Source: Elusimicrobiota bacterium (lineage in GTDB: Bacteria > Elusimicrobiota > Elusimicrobia > Elusimicrobiales > UBA9959). Taken from it: a stretch of DNA of 64,000 nucleotides. The position numbers were made by a program, and so were the translations under genes. Below are positions 52,555 to 61,256 of the stretch, piece after piece. Numbering within the stretch: position 1 is the first letter of the stretch; each line of letters starts with the position of its first letter. The stretch is from NCBI GenBank assembly GCA_026388155.1, contig JAPLKI010000001.1, forward strand, positions 1 through 64,000, read 5' to 3'. The notes under the pieces are model-generated. The model worked only from the letters and a program-made list of their open reading frames with translations. It had not been told where the DNA came from and did not search any database.

Positions 52555-54026
52555 TTTCTAGGGAACAACGCGGGTATTTTATGCGGTTCAGCTCCCGCGG
52601 CGCTCTCATGGCCTATGCTCAGCTGCATCTGCATTTTGGCGGAAGTGTCGGGCATAAAGGGGTATACCCAGCCGGCTATAAGACGCAGACACCATACCAG
52701 ATCGTGAAGCAGCGGTTTCAGGGCCTGTGGATCTTTCTTTGCCATTTCCCATGGCTTTTCCGTGTCGATTTTTTTATTCAGGATGGAAACCGCCTGCCAG
52801 ATAAGGTCCAGGGCTTCGCCAAACTGCAATTGTTCCAGTTTCTTGTCTATCTCCGCTGTGCGCTTTGAAAATTCAGTGAAAAGCGCCCCGCCTTCCGGCT
52901 TGCCGGGAAGACGGCCCTCCAGGTATTTGTTCACCATGTTCAGCGCCCGTGAAAACAGATTCCCGAAATCGTTGGCGAGGTCCGCGTTATAGCGCCGCTT
53001 GAAGGAGTCGTGTGAAAAATCCCCGTCCGCCCCGAAAGGCACTTCCCTGAAAATAAAATAGCGGAAGGCGTCCAGGCCGTATTCCCGCACGATGTCCTCG
53101 GGATTTATAAAGTTGCCCTTTGACTTTGACATCTTCTCGCCGTTTACAGTCCACCAGCCGTGGGCGTAAATCTTTTTGGGCAGCTCAACCCCGAGGGCCA
53201 TAAGCATGGCGGGCCAGATTACCGCGTGGAAACGGAAAATTTCCTTCCCCACAAAATGCACGTCCGCCGGCCATTTTTCCGCGAAAGCGGGGTCCGGGGT
53301 TTGCGGGCGGTAGCCTACGCCGGTGGCGTAGTTCAAAAGGGCGTCAAACCACACATAAACCGTGTGCCTGGGGTTTGAGAGCACTTGCACTCCCCAGGTT
53401 ACCCTGGTCCTTGAAACCGAGATGTCTTTCAGCCCCGAGTTCACAAAATTTATTATTTCCTGAGCTCTGTGCTTTGGGGCCAGAAAATCCGGATTTTTGG
53501 CGTAATGCTCAAGCAGCGGGCCCTGGTATTTTGAGAGTTTGAAAAAATAAGTTTCCTCGCTGACCTGTTCCGGCGGCTTGCCGTGCACGGGGCAATTGCC
53601 GTTTATCAGCTCTCCCTCATCCATGAAATTCTCGCAGGAGCGGCAATAGAGGCCGTTGTAAGAGCCGGGGTAGATGTCGCCTGTTTCAATCAGGCGTTCA
53701 AAAACGGCCTGCACTCTGCGCTCATGGTCGAGGTCCGTGGTGCGGATAAAATAATCGTAGCTGATATTCAGGGTTTTCCAGAGATTCCGGAAATCGGCTG
53801 AAATCTCGCGGCACCAGGTTTTAGGCTCGATATTTTTCTCACGGGCTATCTTCTCTATATTCGCGCCGTGTTCGTCGGTACCGGTCTGAAAATAAACATC
53901 CCTCCCGGCGGCGCGTAAATGCCGGGCCAGCACATCGGCCGCCAGCGTGGTATAGGCGTGGCCCACATGCGGTTTGTCATTCGCATAATAAATAGGGGTG
54001 GTTATATAGAAATATTTTTTATCCAT
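52548..54026 (-). CDS. metG: Methionyl-tRNA synthetase
   Basis: 492 residues, the form without the C-terminal EMAP-like domain. The HIGH equivalent is HVGH (20-23), the KMSKS loop is at 298-302, and the zinc knuckle ligands are Cys128, Cys131, Cys145 and His148. TGTDEHGANIEKIAREKNI and the anticodon-binding helical domain are intact. It charges tRNA-Met. The stop codon lies in element M words (CAG TAA). Its start is one base from the holB stop on the same strand, so metG, holB and probably tmk form one transcript. Confidence 0.96.
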   Translation of the reverse strand: MDKKYFYITTPIYYANDKPHVGHAYTTLAADVLARHLRAAGRDVYFQTGTDEHGANIEKIAREKNIEPKTWCREISADFRNLWKTLNISYDYFIRTTDLDHERRVQAVFERLIETGDIYPGSYNGLYCRSCENFMDEGELINGNCPVHGKPPEQVSEETYFFKLSKYQGPLLEHYAKNPDFLAPKHRAQEIINFVNSGLKDISVSRTRVTWGVQVLSNPRHTVYVWFDALLNYATGVGYRPQTPDPAFAEKWPADVHFVGKEIFRFHAVIWPAMLMALGVELPKKIYAHGWWTVNGEKMSKSKGNFINPEDIVREYGLDAFRYFIFREVPFGADGDFSHDSFKRRYNADLANDFGNLFSRALNMVNKYLEGRLPGKPEGGALFTEFSKRTAEIDKKLEQLQFGEALDLIWQAVSILNKKIDTEKPWEMAKKDPQALKPLLHDLVWCLRLIAGWVYPFMPDTSAKMQMQLSIGHESAAGAEPHKIPALFPRKQ

Positions 54027-54027
54027 T

Positions 54028-55077
54028 TTAAGTCTCCTGCTTTATTATGTTCTCAGGTAAAATGCCGAGTTTTTCGCTTTCAAGCAAAGCTGTTTCAAGT
54101 ATGAGGGCATAGGATACATTCTGGGTTATCATGCGCCGCAAGGCAAGCAGCTTTGTCACCAGGGCGGAAAGCGGTTTTTTTAAGCCCTCCGGCGCGGCGG
54201 CCCAGCGGACCCTGGCTCCGGCGAGCAGCAAATCAAGCAGTGTGCCCACCTCATGCCTTGCGCGGTGGGTGTCCTTAGGGAGCGACGCGGACATTTTAAA
54301 CGCTCCCATTCCGTCAAGCGGGGGTGCGCCTTTAAGGCGGTCGGAAAGCTTAAGTAAATCCTGAGCCTTTTTAAGCGAGCCCTGCGACAGCGAACTTAAT
54401 GCGGCTGCTTCGTTAAGAGAGAGCCCTTGCGCCTCAAGCAGCCTCTCAAGCGCCGGGCGCGGCAGGGCGGTGAAGTCAAGGATGTAGCAGCGGGATATTA
54501 TGGTTGAGAACAGGGCGTTTTTCTTTGAAACTGTGAGTATAAGCACAGTGTCTGGCGGCGGCTCCTCAAGAGTTTTTAAAAGCGCGTTCTGGGCTTGCGG
54601 CACCATGGCCTCTGCGTCGCGGATTATAAAAACCTTACGGGCGGAAAGGATGGGTGTCTGATTAGCGTAGCGGCAAACCTCGCGTATGGTGTCCACCTTC
54701 AGGTTGCGGCTTTCTTCCTCGTCAAGAAGAGCCGCCTGGAAAATGGTGTCTATAATTCTGACATCAGGGTGGGCTCCGCTGTCTATCTGCAGGCAGGAGG
54801 CGCAAACGCCGCAGGCATCATCTGAGTTATGAGTTATGAGTGATGAGTTATGAGTGACGGGTTCTGAAAGAGAGTTGAAAAGGCTTTCTTCGGCAACTGG
54901 CTCTTCCAGAGGCTTATGCAGGCAGGTTAGAGCCCTGGCGAATTCTTTGGCGGCCAAAAACTTCCCTACGCCTTCGGGGCCTGTGAACAGCAGTGCAGGC
55001 GGCACGCGTTCCGAGACCAGCATGGACTTCAGACGCGCCACCATTTTATCGTGGCCGATAATTTGAGAAAGCCCCAT
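54028..55077 (-). CDS. holB: DNA polymerase III delta' subunit, with repeat-derived insert in the zinc module
   Basis: 349 residues. AAA+ fold with P-loop GPEGVGKFLAAKE (no Ser/Thr after the Lys, so ATP hydrolysis is unlikely, as known for delta'). The zinc module has Cys52, Cys89, Cys92 and Cys95. The gap of 36 residues between the first two Cys is far longer than the usual 8-9 and contains PVTHNSSLITHNSDD, coded by tandem GAGTTATGA words (element N). NALLKTLEEPPPDTVLIL and SRCYILDF are family motifs. It is part of the clamp-loader. tmk lies upstream and metG downstream. Confidence 0.9.
   Translation of the reverse strand: MGLSQIIGHDKMVARLKSMLVSERVPPALLFTGPEGVGKFLAAKEFARALTCLHKPLEEPVAEESLFNSLSEPVTHNSSLITHNSDDACGVCASCLQIDSGAHPDVRIIDTIFQAALLDEEESRNLKVDTIREVCRYANQTPILSARKVFIIRDAEAMVPQAQNALLKTLEEPPPDTVLILTVSKKNALFSTIISRCYILDFTALPRPALERLLEAQGLSLNEAAALSSLSQGSLKKAQDLLKLSDRLKGAPPLDGMGAFKMSASLPKDTHRARHEVGTLLDLLLAGARVRWAAAPEGLKKPLSALVTKLLALRRMITQNVSYALILETALLESEKLGILPENIIKQET
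54817..54861. repeat. Variable-word repeat N inside holB
   Basis: CTGAGTTATGAGTTATGAGT then GATGAGTTATGAGTGACGGG: four degenerate copies of GAGTTAT within the coding sequence and in frame. Confidence 0.8.
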
Positions 55078-55089
55078 GTAAAAAACACC

Positions 55090-55174
55090 TCATTCAAGAT
55101 TCAAGTTTAGAAGACAATTTCCAATTCTTTCTGCTTATCCAATCTTAAATCCGGAATCTTGAATCTTTAATTCT
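55090..55174. repeat. Variable-word hairpin O (tmk / holB gap)
   Basis: Left CATTCAAGATTCAAG, right GGAATCTTGAATCTTTAATT. The TAA of tmk (AAG AAT TAA) is inside the right arm. Confidence 0.7.
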
Positions 55175-55799
55175 TCCCGCCTACCAGCCGCCCGACGCGC
55201 CCGATGATCTTTTGACGGATATCTGTTACGGATAGCGCGCCGTTTATGCGCACCACGCCGGGTTTTTTGGCCAGGATCTTATAAGCCCTGTTCACTCTTT
55301 TCCTGAAAGCGGCAGACTCAAGTTCTATACGGTCGGGCCCCAAAAGCTTTTGCGCCCGTCTTTCCCTTTCGGCAAATATGTTGTCGGGGATGTCAAAAAC
55401 AAAAATAAGATCCGGTTGCAGGCCGCAGGTGGCTGCGGCGTTAAGCGTGTTTACGGTTTTTATGGGCAAGCCGCGGCCATAACCCTGGTAGGCGGTGGTG
55501 GAGAGAGTGAAACGGTCGGAGATAACCACCTTGCCCGCTTTGAGAGCCGGCAATATTATCTCAAGCGTATGCTGGGCCCTGGAAGATTCGTAAAGAAAAA
55601 GTTCGGTCAGGCGCGCTATGTCGTTTTTCGGATCTAAAAGTATTTTGCGCACCTGTTCGGAAACCTTGGTTCCGCCCGGTTCGCGCGTCAGTATAACGGA
55701 AAACCCCCTGCTTTTAAGCCATTCTTTCAAAAGTTTAGCCTGAGTGGATTTTCCCGAACGGTCGGGGCCCTCAAGAACGATGAAAAAACCTCTCTTCAT
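55167..55799 (-). CDS. tmk: Thymidylate kinase
   Basis: 210 residues, normal length. P-loop GPDRSGKST (10-18), DR-type motif SDRFTLSTTAYQGYGRGL, EPGGT near residue 40, and a basic LID region (AERERRAQKLLG). It phosphorylates dTMP to dTDP. It lies upstream of holB on the minus strand, a common bacterial arrangement. Its stop codon is formed by element O. Confidence 0.95.
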   Translation of the reverse strand: MKRGFFIVLEGPDRSGKSTQAKLLKEWLKSRGFSVILTREPGGTKVSEQVRKILLDPKNDIARLTELFLYESSRAQHTLEIILPALKAGKVVISDRFTLSTTAYQGYGRGLPIKTVNTLNAAATCGLQPDLIFVFDIPDNIFAERERRAQKLLGPDRIELESAAFRKRVNRAYKILAKKPGVVRINGALSVTDIRQKIIGRVGRLVGGKN

Positions 55800-55816
55800 A
55801 GCTATATGATAGCAAA

Positions 55817-55854
55817 GGGCTAAGGGTAGGGGAAAGCGAATAGCGAATAGCGGT
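55817..55854. repeat. Variable-word repeat P (TPR gene / tmk gap)
   Basis: GGGCTAAGGGTAGGGG followed by AAGCGAATAGCGAATAGCGG. The words are the same as in elements E and Q; the second arm is not evident. Confidence 0.55.
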
Positions 55855-55897
55855 TGAGTGTCTTAATGTTGAAAAAATAAAAATCTCCCGGCGGGGG

Positions 55898-57865
55898 CTA
55901 TTTTTTAAGCAGGCTTTGGTATTTTTCCTCGTCAGCGGCTGCCTTATCAAACTCACCCTTCGCACGGTAGGCATTTCCGCGGAAAGAATATGCGGGAGCA
56001 TCCTTCGGGTCCATTGCTATCACTTCGGATAGATCTTCAATTGCCTTGTCAAACTCGCCCTTCTGATAATAGGCAAGTCCGCGGCTGCCATAAGCTTTAT
56101 ATGCTTTAGCAAGCTTCGGGTCAATCGCTATTGTCTTGGAAAAATCTTCGATTGCCGCGTTATACTCGCGCTTCTGGGCATGGGCCGATCCGCGGACTGC
56201 ATATGCCTCGGCATACTGCGGGTCAATTTCTATCGCTTTGGATAAATCTTCAATAGCCTTGTCATATTCGTGGTTATTAGCATAGGCAATTCCGCGGTTA
56301 CAGTATGCCGCAGCGAGCTTCGGGTCAATTGCTATCACCTGGGAACAATCTTGAATCGCCTTATTATACTCGCCCTTAAAATCATAGGCAAGTCCGCGGC
56401 TGCCATATGCCTTGGCATTCTTCGGGTCAATCGCGATAGCCTTGGACAAATCTTCGATCGCCTTATCATACTCGCCACTGTGGGTATAGATAATTCCGCG
56501 GTTAGAGTATGCCTCGGCATACTCCGGGTCAATCGCTATCGCCCTGGATAAATCTTCGATCGCCTTGTCATATCCGTGTTCATTGGCATAGGCAATTCCG
56601 CGGTTACAATATGCCGTAGCAAGTTTTGGATCAATTGCTATCGCTTTGGAATAATTTTTAATCGCCTTATCATACTCGCCCTTAAAATCATAGGCAAGTC
56701 CGCGGCTGCCGTATGCCTTGGCATTCTTCGGATCAATTTCGATCGCCATGGAAGAATCTTCGATCGCCTTGTCATACTCACCCTTGTGAGCATAGACGAT
56801 CCCGCGGTTGGAATATGTCTCGGCATACTTCGGGTCAATTTCTATCGCCCTGGATAAATCTTCGATCGCCTTGTCATATTCACCCTTATGACCATAGGCA
56901 ATTCCGCGCATAGTATAAGCCTCTGCATACTTCGGGTCAATCGCTATCTCCCTGGATAAATCCACAATTGCCTTGTCATATTCGTTCTTATCGTCATAGG
57001 TCAGGCCGCGGACAGAATACGCCATGGCATCCTTCGGGTTAATCGCTATAACCTCGGAATAATCCTCAATTGCTTTATCACGCTCGCCTTTGAACTTATA
57101 TGCGTCTCCGCGGATAATATATGCCGCAGTATACTTCTGGTCAATCGCTATCGCTTTGGAACAATCTTCAATTGTCTTGTCATACTTGCCCTTATGATAG
57201 TATGCGTTTCCTCTGCCAAAATAAGCTTTCAAATGGGCCGGATTAAGGCTGATCGCCAGACCGAAGCTGGCTATGGCGTTATCGTATTCTCCCAGGTCAG
57301 CGTACATTACTCCCCTTTCGTAAAATATCTGTGCAGTCTTCGGGTTTTTCTCAATCGCTTTGTTTTCTTCCGCGAGAAGTTTTCTGTACTGCTTTAGCCA
57401 GTCTTTTTTTATCCGGGCGTTGGCGGCGTTTATTATCTCACCGGATCCAACATCGACCAGGTGGGCGTTCAGCGCTATTTGTTTGTCCGGCAATTCAGTC
57501 AGGGTCCCTACTGCTATCCAGTCGGCTCCCAGCATTTTGCCTATCTCTTTTGCGGAATCGGAGCCAATGGCGCCGGAGCGTTGGAGTTTTAATTCTTCAA
57601 ACGCATTATCTATCTCTTTTCGCCCAATTATCTTGTTTTTTTTAACTTTTAGCAGTTTGGCGGTTATTCTCCCGGCTACAACGCCGCCGTCCCTGGAATC
57701 CCGGCCGTCGGAATATGAAAATCCTGTCACGGCGATTGTTTTATTGATGCCTGTGCAGTCTTTCAGGAGTTCGTCCGCAATTGCCTGGTAAGTATCGGTT
57801 TTTTTGTGAGTTTCCGCCGCAAGAACCGGAGCAATAAGCAACAGGAATATGATTATCTTTGACAT
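55898..57865 (-). CDS. Secreted FlgO/CsgG-like protein with 14 TPR repeats
   Basis: 655 residues with a signal peptide (MSKIIIFLLLIAPVLAAETH). Residues ~40-150 resemble FlgO/CsgG N-terminal domains (TIAVTGFSYSDGRDSRDGGV, LGADWIAVGTLTELPDKQIA, LNAHLVDVGSGEIINA). From residue 178 there are 14 near-canonical 34-residue TPRs (AxAYxxRGxAYxxKGEYDKA, IEDLSKAIAIDPKY). Repeats 7-9 and 10-12 are nearly the same, a recent triplet duplication. It is probably a periplasmic scaffold. FlgO-like domains occur in flagellar accessory proteins, but a link to the motor cassette 30 kb away is speculative. Confidence 0.85.
   Translation of the reverse strand: MSKIIIFLLLIAPVLAAETHKKTDTYQAIADELLKDCTGINKTIAVTGFSYSDGRDSRDGGVVAGRITAKLLKVKKNKIIGRKEIDNAFEELKLQRSGAIGSDSAKEIGKMLGADWIAVGTLTELPDKQIALNAHLVDVGSGEIINAANARIKKDWLKQYRKLLAEENKAIEKNPKTAQIFYERGVMYADLGEYDNAIASFGLAISLNPAHLKAYFGRGNAYYHKGKYDKTIEDCSKAIAIDQKYTAAYIIRGDAYKFKGERDKAIEDYSEVIAINPKDAMAYSVRGLTYDDKNEYDKAIVDLSREIAIDPKYAEAYTMRGIAYGHKGEYDKAIEDLSRAIEIDPKYAETYSNRGIVYAHKGEYDKAIEDSSMAIEIDPKNAKAYGSRGLAYDFKGEYDKAIKNYSKAIAIDPKLATAYCNRGIAYANEHGYDKAIEDLSRAIAIDPEYAEAYSNRGIIYTHSGEYDKAIEDLSKAIAIDPKNAKAYGSRGLAYDFKGEYNKAIQDCSQVIAIDPKLAAAYCNRGIAYANNHEYDKAIEDLSKAIEIDPQYAEAYAVRGSAHAQKREYNAAIEDFSKTIAIDPKLAKAYKAYGSRGLAYYQKGEFDKAIEDLSEVIAMDPKDAPAYSFRGNAYRAKGEFDKAAADEEKYQSLLKK
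56111..56722 (-). repeat. Tandem duplication of three TPR units
   Basis: 56417-56722 (TPR 7-9) and 56111-56416 (TPR 10-12) are 306-bp copies sharing AKAYGSRGLAYDFKGEY and AYCNRGIAYANxHxYDKAIE. Confidence 0.75.
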
Positions 57866-57918
57866 TTAAATAGTCCACGGAAGTTAACATCCGAATATAG
57901 ACAGTATAGTAAAAAAAC

Positions 57919-58022
57919 AGGGGATAGCGAAAAGCGAATAGGGACCGGTGGTTGAGTTCTTCGGAAAGTCAAAAACAAGAAACCCCGCGGTTGAGGCGGG
58001 GTTCCTTATTCGCTATTCGCTG
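57919..58022. repeat. Variable-word hairpin Q enclosing a terminator
   Basis: GGGGATAGCGAAAAGCGAAT on the left, TTCCTTATTCGCTATTCGCT on the right, with the nrdJ terminator in the loop. Confidence 0.65.
57971..58003 (-). terminator. Rho-independent terminator after nrdJ
   Basis: On the minus strand: AACCCCGC, loop CTCAACC, GCGGGGTT, followed by TCTTGTTTTT. Confidence 0.88.
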
Positions 58023-58025
58023 CCG

Positions 58026-60533
58026 TTAAGAACACTCCGAATAGCCGCAGTCATGGCAGGTGGGGCCGGAACAGCCTGATTCATACGACACGTTTGAAGA
58101 ATAGCATTTCGGGCAGTACTGGGTGCGCGTGATTTCCCACAGCTCCAGCTTTTCCTGTCCGTTAATGTCCTGGTCGGAGGCCAGCATGCCGGTCCGCTTT
58201 AAGTGGCTCCTGAGCGCGATGGCTATGCCGTGCGCGATGGAGTTAATGCGGTTCTCTCCCAGCCCCATCGGCCTGTCGCCCTTAACCGAGTTAAGATGCT
58301 TTATTACCTTTATCGGGTCGCCGCCTTCAGTAAGATATTTTGAAAGCAAAATACCTATGAGGGCGGTAAGGCCGCTTATTTCGGTCCCGAGCGGGGGGAT
58401 GTTGGTAAACACCTGGTAGGGGCCGTGCTCGTTATAGTTTATATGTATGTGCAGGGGTCCGTAGCCGGTTTTCAGCTGAAAATACTCGGACGACACGCCG
58501 AAAGACTGGTACGGTATTTTTTTCTTTTTGCTTTTTGCCTGGGGCAGGGTGGAGCCGATATTTAAAACCTGCTGCGATTTGCAGCCGTCGCGGTAAACCG
58601 TCAGGCCCTTGCAGCCCAGTTTATGAGCCAGCAGATAACAGTTCCGCACATCCTCCACCAGGGCGCTTGTGGGCATGTTAATGGTTTTTGAGACGGCATT
58701 GTCTATGTGTTTTTGGAAAGCCGCCTGAATTTTTACATGATATTCTACGGATACATCATGAGCGGTGGGAAATAAGTCCTGTATGTTTTTCGGGATTTCC
58801 GGTATTCCCCTGACCGCTTTATGGTTTGAATCCACCTTTTTCCAAAGAGCTTTTTCTTCCATGCCGAAATAGTCGTTCTTCTCCGCTATCTTCTTGAACA
58901 AGGGGTTAACCTCGAAAAAAGTATCCTTGGCTTCGGCGTCCTTGCCGCTCTTTATGGCTTCAAGGGCTTTGGCGTTGTAGCGGGTATAGGCCACGGCAAA
59001 GAAAGGCTCTATGCCCGAGCCCTGCAGGCCGGCCGCTATAGCTATGGTGCCTGTGGGCGCTATAGTAGTGCGCGAGGCGTTTCTTGGTTTTGCGGCCACG
59101 CCTTTGAAATATTTGCTCTCCGCATCGTAAATGGAGCCTTTCCAGTTTTGGAAAACGCCTCGTTCCCTGGCCAGTTCCTCGGAAGCTTCAAGGGATTTGT
59201 CATTAATAAACTTCATTACCTCCTCCGCTTTTTTAAGGCCTTCGGGGCTGTCGTAGGCAACGCCCAGTTTTACGGCGGTTTCAGCCCAGCCCATTACGCC
59301 GAGGCCTATTTTGCGGTTGCCCCTGGCTATCTTTTCGATTTCGGGCAGAGGATAATTGTTTATCTCTATGACGTTGTCCAGAAAACGTATAGCTTTTGAA
59401 ACAGTGTTTCCCAGCCGTTCGTAATCAAGCTGTCCGCGCGTTATATCTCCGGTAACGAAGTTGGCCAGATTTATGGACCCCAGGTTGCACGATTCCCAGG
59501 GCAACAATGGCTGTTCGCCGCATGGATTCGTGCTTTCTATCTGTCCCAGCGCCGGGGTGGGATTTGAGTTCGTTTCGTTTATCTTATCTATGAAAACTAT
59601 GCCGGGGTCGCCGCTCGTCCAGGCGGATTCAACCAGCGTGTTGAACACCTCGCGCGCCTTCAACGATCCTGCCGCCTCTTTGGTGTGCGGGTTGATCAGA
59701 TCATAAGAAGAATTGGTTTCCACCGCTTTCATGAATTTGTCGTCAAGCGCCACGGAAATGTTGAAATTTTCCATCACGCCGGGCTGCGACTTTACGGTGA
59801 TGAAGTCTTTTATCTCCGGGTGCCAATAGGGCAGTATGCCCATGTTCGCGCCGCGCCGCGTGCCGCCCTGCTTTACCACATCGGTAAGCTTGTCAAAGAG
59901 CTTCATAAAAGAGATAGCGCCTGAGGCTACGCCGTTCGTCTTTTTTACAACGTCGCCCTTCGGCCGGACGCGGCAAAACGAGAACCCCGTGCCGCCGCCT
60001 GATTTCTGTATCAGGCTTTGTGCGGTAAGCGCCTTTGCAATGCCCTCCATGGAGTCCGGCACAGGGAGCACATAGCAGGCCGAGAGCTGCTGCAGATCGC
60101 GGCCCGCGTTCATAAGGGTCGGGGAATTCGGCAGGAAATCAAAATCCGCCATCATGTTGTAAAATTCGGTCTGCCAGCGGAGAGCCGCTTCTTTGGCCGG
60201 AGTTATGTTTTTGTGTATTTTTTCAAGGTTTGAAATAAATTTAAGGAAGTTCTCTTCCCGCTCCGAGCATTCAAACAGCCCGTCGTGAAAAAGGATGGTG
60301 CGTGTGGGATTTCCGTCAGTATTGGTTTCCATTATGCGGCAGCGCACTCCCTCAAAGGCGCCCCATTTTTCCGCTTCAGGATTGAAAATTATTTCCGAAA
60401 GAGAGATGTTGTGCGAAACGCGCTCAAAAAGCTCCTCAACGGTGTTTTCGTCCCGCAGGTACTTGTCCTTTATCACCTTGGACTGGTTTTCGCTGAGCGC
60501 TATTTTTCTTTTTTCCATTGTCATTGTTTTCAT
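58026..60533 (-). CDS. nrdJ: Adenosylcobalamin-dependent (class II) ribonucleotide reductase
   Basis: 835 residues. The active site is NPCGEQPLLPWESCNLGSIN with Asn336, thiyl Cys338 and Glu340; Cys153 (SACYV) and Cys349 form the reducing pair. SGGGTGFSFCRVRPKGD and RTTIAPTGTIAIAAG are class II motifs. The C-terminal extension ends in a Cys-rich zinc-like finger (CPKC...CSGPTCHDCGYSEC), and a region near 700-780 is typical of long NrdJ. It makes deoxyribonucleotides from ribonucleotides without oxygen dependence, which requires B12. No B12 riboswitch is visible upstream. Confidence 0.96.
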   Translation of the reverse strand: MKTMTMEKRKIALSENQSKVIKDKYLRDENTVEELFERVSHNISLSEIIFNPEAEKWGAFEGVRCRIMETNTDGNPTRTILFHDGLFECSEREENFLKFISNLEKIHKNITPAKEAALRWQTEFYNMMADFDFLPNSPTLMNAGRDLQQLSACYVLPVPDSMEGIAKALTAQSLIQKSGGGTGFSFCRVRPKGDVVKKTNGVASGAISFMKLFDKLTDVVKQGGTRRGANMGILPYWHPEIKDFITVKSQPGVMENFNISVALDDKFMKAVETNSSYDLINPHTKEAAGSLKAREVFNTLVESAWTSGDPGIVFIDKINETNSNPTPALGQIESTNPCGEQPLLPWESCNLGSINLANFVTGDITRGQLDYERLGNTVSKAIRFLDNVIEINNYPLPEIEKIARGNRKIGLGVMGWAETAVKLGVAYDSPEGLKKAEEVMKFINDKSLEASEELARERGVFQNWKGSIYDAESKYFKGVAAKPRNASRTTIAPTGTIAIAAGLQGSGIEPFFAVAYTRYNAKALEAIKSGKDAEAKDTFFEVNPLFKKIAEKNDYFGMEEKALWKKVDSNHKAVRGIPEIPKNIQDLFPTAHDVSVEYHVKIQAAFQKHIDNAVSKTINMPTSALVEDVRNCYLLAHKLGCKGLTVYRDGCKSQQVLNIGSTLPQAKSKKKKIPYQSFGVSSEYFQLKTGYGPLHIHINYNEHGPYQVFTNIPPLGTEISGLTALIGILLSKYLTEGGDPIKVIKHLNSVKGDRPMGLGENRINSIAHGIAIALRSHLKRTGMLASDQDINGQEKLELWEITRTQYCPKCYSSNVSYESGCSGPTCHDCGYSECS

Positions 60534-60636
60534 GTCGCTTGAGACTCCCCGGTTTTGTATTTATCCCCGTCTTTTTAGGAAAGTTCTAAAGGTTGGACTT
60601 GCGGAACCCTGAACTAAAAAGTTTGGAATTAACTCT

Positions 60637-60665
60637 AATCTATCAATCCTTCAATCGTTTGTCAA
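60637..60665 (-). promoter_or_regulatory. Promoter of nrdJ
   Basis: On the minus strand: TTGACA (60665-60660), a 17-bp spacer and TAGATT (60642-60637), giving a leader of about 97 bases before the ATG at 60533. No NrdR box or B12 box is seen in the leader. Confidence 0.7.
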
Positions 60666-61130
60666 ATTTTAAGACGGCAGCGGCAAATAGGGAGGTGTAA
60701 AGCCGGGAATGAAAAGCCATGCATTAAAAAGCGGAGACCGCGGCTATTCCCGGTTTCTCGCGGTAAATCCCCGGGCGGCAGGGGAAAAAGCGCAATTCCG
60801 GAAGAGAGAATTCGCGTTAAATTTCAGCAGGAATAAGGACCTCCCGCCGGCTGAAACAATTCCCAAAAAGGCGAATTTAGTACAATTACCCCGCCCGCCC
60901 CGCACTTTTTCAGAAAGGCAGGGAAAACCGCCATGCGATGTCCGCCGGTCGCGGACAATCCGCCTAAGGCGGAACAGGCCGGAGGCGCTGTGGATTAATC
61001 TGCCGGAAGGGGTCCCGCCAAAGTGCGGGGCCTTCGGCAAATAAGCAGGCGGCGGGTTATCAAAACCGCCGGGGTATCGCGCGCAACATATATTTAACTG
61101 AATATTAACATTAAGTTAGCGGCAGATACC
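60666..61130. other. Intergenic stretch with hairpin remnants
   Basis: Open frames here (for example 60709-61044) have no family features and are opposed by equally long antisense frames, so I do not call a gene. Near 60921-60975 it holds GGGAAAACCGCCATGCGATG and a CCGCC...GGCGG dyad, related to hairpins at 15402 and 43307. The last 50 bases are AT-rich and serve the next promoter. Confidence 0.45.
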
Positions 61131-61136
61131 TATAAT
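61131..61136 (+). promoter_or_regulatory. Likely -10 element of the coiled-coil gene
   Basis: TATAAT, in an AT-rich stretch; the upstream ATTAACATTAAG offers only a poor -35. The transcript would carry the 42-bp element in its leader. Confidence 0.4.
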
Positions 61137-61194
61137 TGAATATGTAGTTCCGACAAGTTGAGTTGCCCGCCAAACAAACCGGCGGGTCCGCCTC

Positions 61195-61236
61195 AGTCGC
61201 GGACCGCGCCAAAGGCCCGCGACAGGCCAGAGTCAC
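61195..61236 (+). repeat. 42-bp GTCGCGG hairpin element in a 5' leader
   Basis: GTCGCGG, loop ACCGCGCCAAAGGC, CCGCGAC, then AGGCCAGAGTCAC. It ends ten bases before the ribosome site of the next gene. Confidence 0.8.
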
Positions 61237-61256
61237 CGGCGGAAACGGAGAATTCT

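Noticed and set aside
60534-60636. Cobalamin riboswitch in the nrdJ leader
   Set aside because: No B12 box or characteristic stems were found in the roughly 100-base leader.
60709-61044. 111-codon open frame downstream of the nrdJ promoter
   Set aside because: An equally long antisense frame exists, and the stretch contains hairpin-repeat remnants; no recognisable protein.
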